Below, in pieces: positions 8,089 through 15,996 of a stretch of DNA of 64,000 bases (its first letter is position 1; every line of letters starts with the position of its first letter). The DNA is from Hyphomicrobiales bacterium. GTDB lineage: Bacteria > Pseudomonadota > Alphaproteobacteria > Rhizobiales > Xanthobacteraceae. Under the pieces are notes generated by a model. It worked only from the letters and a program-made list of their open reading frames with translations. It was not told the DNA's origin and made no database searches. The translations under genes and the position numbers were made by a program. The stretch lies in NCBI GenBank assembly GCA_016185205.1, contig JACPOA010000031.1, forward strand, positions 62,001-126,000. The letters are read 5' to 3'.

Positions 8089-9024
8089 TCATGCCGCCGC
8101 ACAGAACCGCTCGAAACGGAGTGCAAGCCGATCTCGATCTGGCTGATCCTTGACGCGGCTTGGCAGGTGGATGGACCCGCCATTCAATCGCTTCAGGGCC
8201 TCAAGCATCGGGCCGTCGTTCTGACCGAGTAACCGCGCCGATACATGTAGACGATAGTCTGGGTCGATGCCGATCAGATGGGCGTCGAATGCCGCATGAT
8301 GGATTTTCGAGAGCGGAATTCCGTTCGGAATCACCGGCTGGCCCAATTTCTCATCTTTGTCCGCGATGATATGTGCTGCGTCCAGCAAGAGAGATTCGGG
8401 TAAACCGGACAATGCGTAGCGACCATTGTAGGCCGTGATAACTGCTTCGCGGAATGATGCCTGGTGAAGCCTCTGTTTGACCGCACGCAACGCGTAGCGC
8501 CGTTCGAGCACCGACTCGGGCGGCGCTAAAGTTTCTTGATCGGGCATACCAAATGCAATGCGCGCCTTTAACGCTTTGCCGTCCCATCCGAAGATGAAAG
8601 TTGGCAACATGGCCTTGTAGCGGCCTGGCGCGATGCCGAGAAAATAGATGATCGGTATCCGGTTCTCATATGCTTCGCGAAGCCATCGGTTGTCGGCCGC
8701 GTCCGGATTTTGTCCCATGAAGGCGTAGTCAACGGTTTCGTCGCCTTCGAAAATTTGACGATGCACCTCGCGCTGGTCGTCATACCAAACTCTGCCACCG
8801 GGTTCAGGAAACACGGTCTTGATCGACAGCAGGAACTTCATTTGCTGCGGCTTGAAGATTCCGCACTGTGGATTGATGAGCGGAACGCGCTCACCGCCGA
8901 AAATAAAGCCAGGCTTTAGCTCGGTCGCCGTTAGATGATCGTGAACTTCGGCTAGCTGGCGGACGTGCTCGAATGCGGCCATTCGGATGAGCGTGTCAAA
9001 ATCTTGATCGCTCATCGCCGCCAC
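8089..9024 (-). CDS. HNH endonuclease, restriction-like
   Basis: A 311-residue protein. The C-terminal part has an HNH_2-type nuclease core: YNGRYALSGLP, LLDAAHI, then NGIPLSKIHHAAFD and DYRLHVS, the usual order in stand-alone HNH restriction-like enzymes. The N-terminal half (GFIFGGERVPLINPQCGIFKP...VWYDD...AFMGQNP) looks like the sensor region of modification-dependent or restriction-like HNH proteins, but I cannot name the domain. A GTG at 9024 with AGGGA 7 bases upstream is the better start; ATG at 9015 is possible. It follows an XRE gene by 61 bases in the same direction. No methyltransferase is nearby, so it may target modified or foreign DNA. Confidence 0.8.
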   Translation of the reverse strand: MAAMSDQDFDTLIRMAAFEHVRQLAEVHDHLTATELKPGFIFGGERVPLINPQCGIFKPQQMKFLLSIKTVFPEPGGRVWYDDQREVHRQIFEGDETVDYAFMGQNPDAADNRWLREAYENRIPIIYFLGIAPGRYKAMLPTFIFGWDGKALKARIAFGMPDQETLAPPESVLERRYALRAVKQRLHQASFREAVITAYNGRYALSGLPESLLLDAAHIIADKDEKLGQPVIPNGIPLSKIHHAAFDAHLIGIDPDYRLHVSARLLGQNDGPMLEALKRLNGGSIHLPSRVKDQPDRDRLALRFERFCAAA

Positions 9025-9085
9025 CGGTTTGTCCCTTAATATTTTGCTCGTTGTGCCAGTTTACGGTGCCACATGGGTGTCGGAA

Positions 9086-9352
9086 TTATTTTTTCGTTCG
9101 TGGGCTAGTCGCGCGCGCCGCTTCAGTACGACGAGCGCAAATTCCCAGACCTGTCCGCCCGTCGAACAAAAACTCTATACCCAAGCTTTCCAGTGCGTGC
9201 TGAAGGTCTCGTAGGGTGCGATCGTGAGGCACACGATTCCCCGCCTCGAAGTGCGCGATCGTTCTTGCCGACACTTTTGAGACCTCCGCCAAGTCTTCTT
9301 GGGAAAGGCCGAGCCAAGCGCGAGCAGAGCGGCACTGGTTTTCGTTAATCAT
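9086..9352 (-). CDS. XRE-family HTH transcriptional regulator
   Basis: An 88-residue protein with one Cro/CI-type helix-turn-helix over residues 8-62 (ARAWLGLSQEDLAEVSKVSARTIAHFEAGNRVP), a short strand (LGIEFLFDG) and a basic tail. It resembles the small controller proteins of restriction and toxin modules. It is the first gene of a leftward pair with the HNH nuclease. A perfect 16-bp palindrome in the divergent intergenic region, 15 bases upstream of its ATG, is its likely operator, so it probably regulates itself, the nuclease and perhaps the rightward cluster. Confidence 0.85.
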   Translation of the reverse strand: MINENQCRSARAWLGLSQEDLAEVSKVSARTIAHFEAGNRVPHDRTLRDLQHALESLGIEFLFDGRTGLGICARRTEAARATSPRTKK

Positions 9353-9366
9353 AATTGTGCGTTTTT

Positions 9367-9382
9367 ACCGCACATGTGCGGT
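9367..9382. promoter_or_regulatory. Perfect palindrome, likely XRE operator
   Basis: ACCGCACATGTGCGGT is a perfect 16-bp palindrome midway between the divergent XRE gene (start 9352) and the nuclease-like gene (start 9439). Further TTGTGCG-like half-sites lie on either side. Size and placement are typical of operators for small XRE dimers. Confidence 0.65.
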
Positions 9383-9438
9383 GTTGTGCTATGGTCTGGC
9401 TTGGACGGGATAACCACCGGCCGAGGAGGCCAAACCCA

Positions 9439-10305
9439 ATGAAGAAGTACCCTGAATTGAATGACGTTTCCCCGGCGGCGCTGATGCGCGCCGCCCAGAA
9501 TTCGGTTGCCGGCGCACTGGCCGGCGACTTCCCTACCGACCCGCTCATCGGGCTGGAGCTGTCGCGCGCCATCTCCTGCATCGGGAGCGTGGTGAAGCGG
9601 CACGGCAGGCTCATCGAGATGGGCATCGCTGGCGCGCTGATCGCGAGTGATCGTTTCATCGTGGTGCCCAATGCCGAGTTGCCGTTGACCAAGGGCGCCG
9701 CGCAGTTGCTCGACGCCAAGAACTCCGACGAAAACCTGTCCAAGATCAAGCTCTCGGTTGATTCGGAAGCCGACGGCATCGTGACTGTCGACTTGGTCGT
9801 TGTCGACCCCGAGGCGGGCTGGGCCGGAGCCTACGAGATCAAGCGCGGGAACGGGGTCACCGAACACGGCAAGCGGCGCCCCATCGTGCGCAAGCTGAAG
9901 GCTGCCCGTCTGGTGCTGGCCTCGTACGTCCGCCAACTCGGATATGGGCATGTCGAGACTGTCACCAGCGCGGTGATCGACTACTGCGGCGCTTCGGGTT
10001 TCGACCCGAATTTCACGCTTACGCGCGACCAACTCGATGCGCATTTCGGCGTGCCGGTGGTGGCCACGGTCGACGCCGTCACCGCCGCCGCCCGCAGCGC
10101 GCTGGAGGCCGAACTGCCGGCCCTGTTCGGGCCGGTCTTTGACCGCATGACGCTGCCGAACCACGAAGCGGCGGCGGTGCCGACAGCGGCCATCACCGTC
10201 CCGGCCGAAGAGGCGCCGAAGCACGCGGCCGTCTTGCGGACGCTGGCAGCACCGCCGACCGGCCCCGGCAAGCGGTCCGCTCGGGATCCCCAAACCCGGC
10301 ATTAG
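9439..10305 (+). CDS. PD-(D/E)XK-like hypothetical protein
   Basis: The ATG at 9439 is chosen because it has GAGGAGG-like sequence upstream and begins MKKYPELNDVSP; the frame is open further left but overlaps the operator. The 288-residue product contains GIVTVDLVVVD followed by AGAYEIKRG, the D...E-x-K spacing of PD-(D/E)XK nucleases, then LKAARLVLASYVRQLGY. The C-terminus is Ala/Pro-rich and disordered. I recognise no named family. It is the first gene of a rightward cluster with phosphoesterase, protease and exonuclease genes, which supports a DNA-processing role, but catalysis is inferred only. Confidence 0.7.
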   Translation: MKKYPELNDVSPAALMRAAQNSVAGALAGDFPTDPLIGLELSRAISCIGSVVKRHGRLIEMGIAGALIASDRFIVVPNAELPLTKGAAQLLDAKNSDENLSKIKLSVDSEADGIVTVDLVVVDPEAGWAGAYEIKRGNGVTEHGKRRPIVRKLKAARLVLASYVRQLGYGHVETVTSAVIDYCGASGFDPNFTLTRDQLDAHFGVPVVATVDAVTAAARSALEAELPALFGPVFDRMTLPNHEAAAVPTAAITVPAEEAPKHAAVLRTLAAPPTGPGKRSARDPQTRH

Positions 10306-10411
10306 GCCGGCGCGGCAACCGAAACACCAGACGGACGGCGCCACGGCGCCGTTCTCGTCCCCCTTCCCCCGCCTTCCAAAACATCTCGCTCTAGACAGTG
10401 GAGTTTGTGTC

Positions 10412-10909
10412 GTGTCTTCCAACCGTCTCAGTCGCATGGCCGCTCCGGCCGCCCCGCAACCGCCTCTGCCAGGCCGGACGGCTGCCGAAGTGGACCCTTC
10501 CTCCTCGCCGGCCGACGGCGGTCACAGTGTGCCACCGCTGCAGTGGTGGCGGCGCCTGCCGGCGCCTGCCTTCACCGGCGTGCATGTGGCCACCATCCGC
10601 AGAGCCATTGCCGGCATCAGCATCATCAACGAGCCGTGCTGGCCAACGGCCGTGAAAGGCAATCCGGTGGCGGCGGTCGGCGTGGCTCTGCGGGCAATTA
10701 AGCGCCGCCGCATACCCAGCCCTGGCTTCGATCTCGTGATGTCGGCGCTGTTGCGGTGCGCGATCGAAGGCAGCACCACCGCTGCTCTGGTCCTTGTATA
10801 CGCGGTCGGCCGCATGGCCGCCAAAGATCCTGGCTGCGCGACGGTTGCCGCATCGTGGCACACCACCACGGTCCCGCCGCAGGCCCGTCGTGCATCGAAG
10901 GGCGCATGA
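10412..10909 (+). CDS. Hypothetical protein
   Basis: A GTG at 10412 starts a 165-residue frame ending one base before the phosphoesterase ATG, which supports translation. The first 50 residues are Pro/Ala-rich; the middle (ATIRRAIAGISIINEPCWPTAVKGNPVAAVG...VMSALLRCAIEGSTTAALVLVYAVGRMA) has alternating hydrophobic helices that could be a small helical bundle. No family recognised. GC-rich frames overlap it in other phases, so the call rests on position and codon periodicity. Confidence 0.55.
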   Translation: MSSNRLSRMAAPAAPQPPLPGRTAAEVDPSSSPADGGHSVPPLQWWRRLPAPAFTGVHVATIRRAIAGISIINEPCWPTAVKGNPVAAVGVALRAIKRRRIPSPGFDLVMSALLRCAIEGSTTAALVLVYAVGRMAAKDPGCATVAASWHTTTVPPQARRASKGA

Positions 10910-10910
10910 G

Positions 10911-11672
10911 ATGCGGCTCCAAATCTTTTCTGATCTGCATGGCGACGTGAGGCCGCCCAAACACATCGAGGTCGCCCCTGGCGTCGATGCCGTGGTGGTG
11001 GCCGGCGATACCTGCGAAGGCGCCGAACGTGGCTTCGAGCGTCTGCGCCAGATTGTGCCGATGCAGTTGCCGATCGTGATGGTGATGGGCAACCACGAAT
11101 ATTACCGCCGCCACGTCGGCAGCGAATTGGCCGCGGCGCGTCGTGCCGCGCCGCTCTACGGCATCCATCTGCTTGAAGACGACGTCGTCACGCTCGCTAA
11201 CGTGAAGTTCGTCGGATGCTCACTTTGGACCGACTATGCGGTTTTTGGTGATACGAACGTGCCGCGCGCCATGCGCGCGGCGTCTGATGGTCTCAACGAC
11301 CATCGCAAGATCACCTGGGCCAAGCAGCCCTGGCAACGCTTCCGGCCGCAGGAGGCTTTGCTGTTGCATAGGCAGTCGCGCGCTTTCATCAATGCAGCGC
11401 TGACGGAGCCGTTCACTTCGGTCGTGTTGACCCACCATGCACCGCATCCCGGCTCGCTCCACCCGCGCTACCAGAACGACGTTCTGTCCGCGGCCTACGT
11501 CTCCGACCTGACGGCGGTGATCCAAGCCGGTAAGCCGGACCTGTGGGTTCACGGTCACGTCCATGCGTCGTTCGATTACCACGTTGGAGGAACGCACATC
11601 GTCTGTAATCCGCACGGCTACGGCGCCGAGAACCCCCAGTTCGATCCGGCGCTCGTGGTTGAGGTGGGCTGA
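10911..11672 (+). CDS. Calcineurin-like metallophosphoesterase
   Basis: The ATG at 10911 gives MRLQIFSDLHGD, the proper start of the fold. All metal-binding motifs are present in order in the 253-residue protein: D-x-H (SDLHGD), GDT (VVVAGDTCEG), GNHE (MVMGNHEYY), LTHHAPH and the GHxH box (VHGHVHASFD). Relatives hydrolyse phosphodiesters or phosphomonoesters in nucleotides, nucleic acids or proteins. The start lies one base after the preceding stop and the stop overlaps the next ATG, so the three genes are translationally coupled. Coupling to an unfoldase-protease and an exonuclease makes a nucleic-acid or nucleotide substrate plausible, not proven. Confidence 0.92.
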   Translation: MRLQIFSDLHGDVRPPKHIEVAPGVDAVVVAGDTCEGAERGFERLRQIVPMQLPIVMVMGNHEYYRRHVGSELAAARRAAPLYGIHLLEDDVVTLANVKFVGCSLWTDYAVFGDTNVPRAMRAASDGLNDHRKITWAKQPWQRFRPQEALLLHRQSRAFINAALTEPFTSVVLTHHAPHPGSLHPRYQNDVLSAAYVSDLTAVIQAGKPDLWVHGHVHASFDYHVGGTHIVCNPHGYGAENPQFDPALVVEVG

Positions 11673-13915
11673 TGTCTGCGGTCCATGTGCGCATGCTTGC
11701 CGCCTCTGCACGGCCGCTCGCCGAGGTACTGATCGACGCCCTACGTGCCGGCAACACCGCGCGTCTGAAGCGTCAGACAAGCTCGTCGCGCAGCACTCGT
11801 GATGACGATCAACTCCACTTGCGGCTCGACGACGAGCTTGATGTCGTGGGAGATGATACCGATGCATTTCAGGTCCTGCGGCCCGACGAGGTCGCGGCAG
11901 CGGTGTTACTCGGGCGGGCACTCGACCACCACCGCGACATGCTGGCCAAGCTGCAGAATTCTGACACTATCGCGATCATCGAGGTGCCCGGAAACGAATT
12001 TGTCGACCTCATCGCTCGGCTGATCAGGCTCCAGGTGGTTGGAACCGACGCACGCGTCATCGATGACGACGCCTTGCCGAAGGACGGCACGCTTGCTGCC
12101 CCGCGCACGGTGGTGATTTTCAAGAGGAAGGACGAGGGTAAGGCCAAGAAGTCGGCAAGCGACAATGCCGAATTTGCCGCCGCGGTGCAGTGGCGCAGCG
12201 CCATCATCGGCATCGCCACGGACTCCGACCGTTTGCTGCCACCCAATCTGGTGCGCCTAGCCGACTGCAGGATTGTTGTGCCGCCATTCGATGGATCAGC
12301 CGTGGCTGCGGTGATCGAGGCGATAACCGGCCGGCACCCCGGCCCGGTTGACGATGAGCTTGCCCGCCGCGCCACTCTGGAAAACCTGATGATCGCAGTC
12401 CGCGCCGATTTCGGCGCCGAGCGTTCGTTGGCACGGCTCACACATCTGCTCGACCATAAAGCCGCCAATGCAGAGCCGGCACCTCGGCTCTCTGAGCTTC
12501 ATGGCCTAGGAGAGGCGAAAGACTGGGGCCTTGCACTGGCACGCGACCTTAAGGATTACGCCGCTGGACGCCTGCCATGGGCTTCCGTCGACAAGGGCGC
12601 CCTTCTTACGAGCGCCCCTGGGCGCGGAAAAACATTTTTTGCGCGTGCTTTGGCGCGCGAGGCGAATGCTTTGGCGAGCGAGGCAAAAATTCACTTTGTC
12701 GCGACCAGTTACGGACAATGGCAAGCCTACCGCGAGGGCCATCTCGGTCATGTGACACAGGCGATCCGAAACGTTTTCGCGGAAGCACAGAAGAATAGTC
12801 CGGCGATCCTGTTTATTGACGAGATCGACACCATTCCAGCCCGCGGTAGCGGCAAGTGGAATGATGATTGGTGGACCAGCATTACCAACACGCTGCTCGA
12901 ATGCCTGGACGGCTTTGAACGGCGCGAAGGCGTGGTCGTGATTGCGGCGTGTAATGATCCCTCGCGGCTCGATCCGGCGCTGGTGCGCGCTGGCCGCCTC
13001 GACCGTCGCATCCACATTCCGCTTCCCGATATTCCCGGGTTGATCGGGATTTTCCGCACCTATCTCGGCAGCGACCTGGAAAGCGCCGATCTGCGCGCGG
13101 CCGCTCTCGCCGCCCGTGGCCACACCGGCGCTGATATCGAGCGTTGGATCCGCGATGGGCGGCGCAAGGCTCGCGTCGCTAGTCGCCCCCTAACCTTCCA
13201 GGACCTGCTCGAAGCCGTACGCGACGGCGAGCCCGAATGGCCGGCCGAGGTCCGTCGCCGGGTTGCCTATCACGAGGCCGCACATACTCTCGCCATGGTG
13301 GCGGTCGGAATTGCAGAACCGAAGTCGCTTTCGATCGGCGGCAATGGCGGTCTCGCCGAAAGCGGCCCCGGCGAGATGCGCTCGCTCACCCGTGCTCACC
13401 TCGAAAAATATCTCGTCGTCCTGTTGGCGGGTCGAGCGAGCGAGCAACTCATCTTCGGAGAAGCAACCGCCGGCGCCGGCGGCTCCGAGGACAGCGACCT
13501 CAGCCGCGCCACGAAACTCGCAACCCAGATCGAGACCGCATATGGGCTGGGGTCTTATGGATTGATCTGCGTCGGCGGAGAGACAACGCGCGACCTGCTG
13601 CTGTTCGAGCATCTCCGCAACGCGGTCAACAGCTCGCTCGAACGTGCCCATGCCGCCGCGCTTGAACTTCTTTCAACCAACCGCAGCACGCTCAATGCCC
13701 TGGCTGACGCCCTGTTTGCTGGCGGTTATCTCGACCGCGGTGAAATCGAGGCGATCCTGGCGCGGACGCCGCTGCACACGAAAGAAAAGACGGGAGCGCC
13801 GGCGACCTCCATTCAACAGCCCGACACCGAGCCCGGCAAGCCGGAGATCGTCCCCGCGACGGCACCCGACAGCGCTATCCCGGCATCCGAGGTGGCGGGC
13901 CTCCCCTCGTCGTGA
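11672..13915 (+). CDS. FtsH-like AAA+ ATPase with M41 zinc protease domain, no membrane segment
   Basis: A 747-residue protein. Residues 1-270 are a variable N-terminal region without the transmembrane helices of true FtsH. The AAA+ module has Walker A APGRGKT (315-321), Walker B ILFIDE (379-384) and the second region of homology DPALVRAGRLDR (434-445). The M41 peptidase follows with the zinc motif HEAAH (534-538) and a downstream acidic ligand region SEDSDLSRATKLA. The C-terminus is Pro/Thr-rich. Its ATG overlaps the stop of the phosphoesterase. True FtsH is a membrane quality-control protease; this soluble version in an accessory operon is more likely a regulator or effector that unfolds and degrades specific proteins. 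Confidence 0.9.
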   Translation: MSAVHVRMLAASARPLAEVLIDALRAGNTARLKRQTSSSRSTRDDDQLHLRLDDELDVVGDDTDAFQVLRPDEVAAAVLLGRALDHHRDMLAKLQNSDTIAIIEVPGNEFVDLIARLIRLQVVGTDARVIDDDALPKDGTLAAPRTVVIFKRKDEGKAKKSASDNAEFAAAVQWRSAIIGIATDSDRLLPPNLVRLADCRIVVPPFDGSAVAAVIEAITGRHPGPVDDELARRATLENLMIAVRADFGAERSLARLTHLLDHKAANAEPAPRLSELHGLGEAKDWGLALARDLKDYAAGRLPWASVDKGALLTSAPGRGKTFFARALAREANALASEAKIHFVATSYGQWQAYREGHLGHVTQAIRNVFAEAQKNSPAILFIDEIDTIPARGSGKWNDDWWTSITNTLLECLDGFERREGVVVIAACNDPSRLDPALVRAGRLDRRIHIPLPDIPGLIGIFRTYLGSDLESADLRAAALAARGHTGADIERWIRDGRRKARVASRPLTFQDLLEAVRDGEPEWPAEVRRRVAYHEAAHTLAMVAVGIAEPKSLSIGGNGGLAESGPGEMRSLTRAHLEKYLVVLLAGRASEQLIFGEATAGAGGSEDSDLSRATKLATQIETAYGLGSYGLICVGGETTRDLLLFEHLRNAVNSSLERAHAAALELLSTNRSTLNALADALFAGGYLDRGEIEAILARTPLHTKEKTGAPATSIQQPDTEPGKPEIVPATAPDSAIPASEVAGLPSS

Positions 13916-13989
13916 GGCCGGGGCTAGCAGTCTGCAATTCTGGTGAGCACTAACTTTCTGAAATAATCGACCAAAGATCGGGCTGAGTA

Positions 13990-15378
13990 ATGGCATATAT
14001 TTTCTACGATGTTGAAACGACGGGGACGCGTACTGCATTCGACCAGATCCTCCAGTTCGCCGCCATCAAAACCGATGACGACTTGAACGTCGTCGAAACC
14101 TTCAACATCCGCTGCCGGCTGTTGCCCTATGTCGTGCCCGCCCCGGGAGCGCTGCTAGTCACCGGCACCACGATTGCCGACATTACCACCTGCCCGGTGT
14201 CGCATTTCGAGATGATGCGCCAGGTGCATGCCAAGATGCATCATTGGAGCCAGGGCGGCGCCATCTTTATCGGTTGGAACAGCATTCGTTTCGACGAAAA
14301 ACTGTTGCGACAGGCGTATTATCAAACGCTACTGCCGGTGTATCAAACCAATACCGCTGGCAATGGACGTGCCGACATGATGCGGATGGCGCGGGTCGTG
14401 ACCGCCTGCGCGCCGAATGTCATCAGCGTCCCTCTTCAGGCCGATGGCAAGCGCACCTTCAAGCTCAGTTTGGTCGCGGCGGCCAACAACGTCGCCCTTA
14501 ACAACGCCCACGATGCCTTGGCGGACACCGGTGCTACGCTTGGCGTTGCTCGTCTAATTAAACAACGCGCGCCTGCGCTATGGGACGCCTTGATCTTGAA
14601 CGCCCGCAAGTCTGGCGTCTTGAAGCTGTTTCAAGATAATAACCCGGTCTTGCTGCTGAGCGAGCACTTCTCCAACGTGCCGTCCAACCATGTCGTGACG
14701 GTGATTGCCAGAAATCTCGACAACCAGAATGAGTGGGCGGCATGCGATCTGCAATTCGATCCGGCTCGTTATCTCGACGCCAGCGACGACGATCTCCGCG
14801 CGGCGATCGATGGCCCCCTCCAGGTGATCCGCCGCGTGTCGGTCAACTCGCAGCCCGGGCTTTTGCCCATTAATTTTGCTCCGGAGGATGTTCAAGGCGG
14901 GCGGCTCTCGATGGAAATGTACCAAGCCCGAACAAAAACGATTCGTGAGCATGCAACGTTCCGGAAACGTATCTCGCACCTGCTCGCCGGGCGATTTACG
15001 GATCGCGCCGAATCCATCCATATCGAAGAACAACTCTACTGCGGCTTTCCGTCCAATTCCGATCAAACCCACATGAATTCGTTTCAGCGGCACGATTGGG
15101 ATAATCGCATTGGCGTCATCAAGGACATCGAGGATAGGCGTTATCGGCAGTTCGGACGCCGGATCATCGCGTCCGAACGGCCGGACTTGCTGACTGCCGA
15201 ACAGCGCCTACGGTGGAAGTCGTGGTGTCGAAGTCGCCTTCTGTGTAACGAAGACGTGCCGTGGATGACCGTTTCGTCTGCGCTTGAGGAAATCAGTCGC
15301 CTGGAAGAAGATGCCGATCCAGACCGCCGATATCAATTGTCAGAATTAGAGTGCTTCATCAAAAGAATGGAGCATTAG
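13990..15378 (+). CDS. Exodeoxyribonuclease I-like DEDDh 3'-5' exonuclease
   Basis: A 462-residue protein that follows the order of E. coli ExoI (SbcB): FYDVETTGTRTAFDQILQFA at the start (catalytic D and E), GWNSIRFDE around residue 100 and NAHDALADTGAT (H and D) near 175, giving the DEDDh set. The rest matches the SH3-like and helical C-terminal parts in outline (PINFAPEDVQGG, EEQLYCGFPS). ExoI degrades single-stranded DNA 3' to 5'. It lies 74 bases after the AAA+/M41 gene in the same direction. An accessory ExoI copy in an alphaproteobacterium is uncommon enough to suggest a mobile-element or defence role. Confidence 0.88.
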   Translation: MAYIFYDVETTGTRTAFDQILQFAAIKTDDDLNVVETFNIRCRLLPYVVPAPGALLVTGTTIADITTCPVSHFEMMRQVHAKMHHWSQGGAIFIGWNSIRFDEKLLRQAYYQTLLPVYQTNTAGNGRADMMRMARVVTACAPNVISVPLQADGKRTFKLSLVAAANNVALNNAHDALADTGATLGVARLIKQRAPALWDALILNARKSGVLKLFQDNNPVLLLSEHFSNVPSNHVVTVIARNLDNQNEWAACDLQFDPARYLDASDDDLRAAIDGPLQVIRRVSVNSQPGLLPINFAPEDVQGGRLSMEMYQARTKTIREHATFRKRISHLLAGRFTDRAESIHIEEQLYCGFPSNSDQTHMNSFQRHDWDNRIGVIKDIEDRRYRQFGRRIIASERPDLLTAEQRLRWKSWCRSRLLCNEDVPWMTVSSALEEISRLEEDADPDRRYQLSELECFIKRMEH

Positions 15379-15486
15379 CTCCGGTCCCTCAGCGCACCGG
15401 TGAAAACGGCGGTGGCGACCGAAATGCGGGCATCGCAGAAGATCCGGCGAGCGAACTGTAAACGCAAAATAGCCGAGGAGTGGACC

Positions 15487-15684
15487 GTGAGCGTTGACGA
15501 AAGGGCGAAGCGTGAAGAGTGCGTGCGCGCTGCCATCGCCTCCGCAAGAATCGAAGGGCGGGAGCCATCCCCGTTCACTCTAGCCCTCTTGGAGAGGTAT
15601 GTGACCGGCGAAATGACTATAGACGAGGCCATGAAAGATGTGTTGAGGGAATATGGACTGCCGGCGGCGTCGACGGGCGAATGA
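15487..15684 (+). CDS. VbhA-like antitoxin
   Basis: A GTG at 15487 with GAGGAG about 7 bases upstream gives a 65-residue protein; the frame is open to 15400 but without a good ribosome site. It has the VbhA pattern: KREECVRAAIASARIEG, then PSPFTLALLERYVTGEMTIDEAMKDVLREYG. VbhA-type proteins inhibit Fic-domain AMP-transferases through an S/T-x-x-x-E-G motif, here ASARIEG. No Fic gene lies in the window, so this is an orphan or a solitary domain protein used for another purpose. Last intact gene of the rightward cluster. Confidence 0.7.
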   Translation: MSVDERAKREECVRAAIASARIEGREPSPFTLALLERYVTGEMTIDEAMKDVLREYGLPAASTGE

Positions 15685-15709
15685 GAACCTGAAAGGGAGA
15701 AAGCCCAGC

Positions 15710-15859
15710 ATGAACACCGTGGTCGGCATCATCGCCATCATCACCGGCGGCCTCTGCGTCGGAGCTTGATCCGTCAACGCTCGCTAGGCGGAAATCTACC
15801 AGCGCGACGTCGACATCAATTGCCGTGCAATCACCGCGCTCGAAAGGTTTTCCGTTTGA
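15710..15859 (+). pseudogene. Small membrane-protein gene with two in-frame stops
   Basis: An ATG with GGGAG upstream opens MNTVVGIIAIITGGLCVGA, stops at TGA (15767-15769), continues SVNAR, stops at TAG (15785-15787) and runs on as AEIYQRDVDINCRAITALE to a TGA at 15857. Reading the stops as the single-base mutants of TGG and CAG would restore a 49-residue protein with one N-terminal membrane helix. The coding-like tail after both stops argues for a decayed gene; a 19-residue hydrophobic peptide is the alternative. The remaining bases up to 15996 show no convincing gene. Confidence 0.4.
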
Positions 15860-15996
15860 TGAACATCGCAGAAGCTCCATTATGGAATTTTTCCGCAACT
15901 GAGGCCCGCAAGAGGTGGGACCGCGACACGTGTAGTTCGCATCGAGGACCGCGAGCGTCGGCGACGAAAGTTAGGTGCGATGCCAGAAAAGGCGCG

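Noticed and set aside
15400-15486. Longer N-terminus of the VbhA-like protein
   Set aside because: No ribosome site precedes 15400 and the extra residues do not fit the family, whereas the GTG at 15487 has GAGGAG at good spacing.
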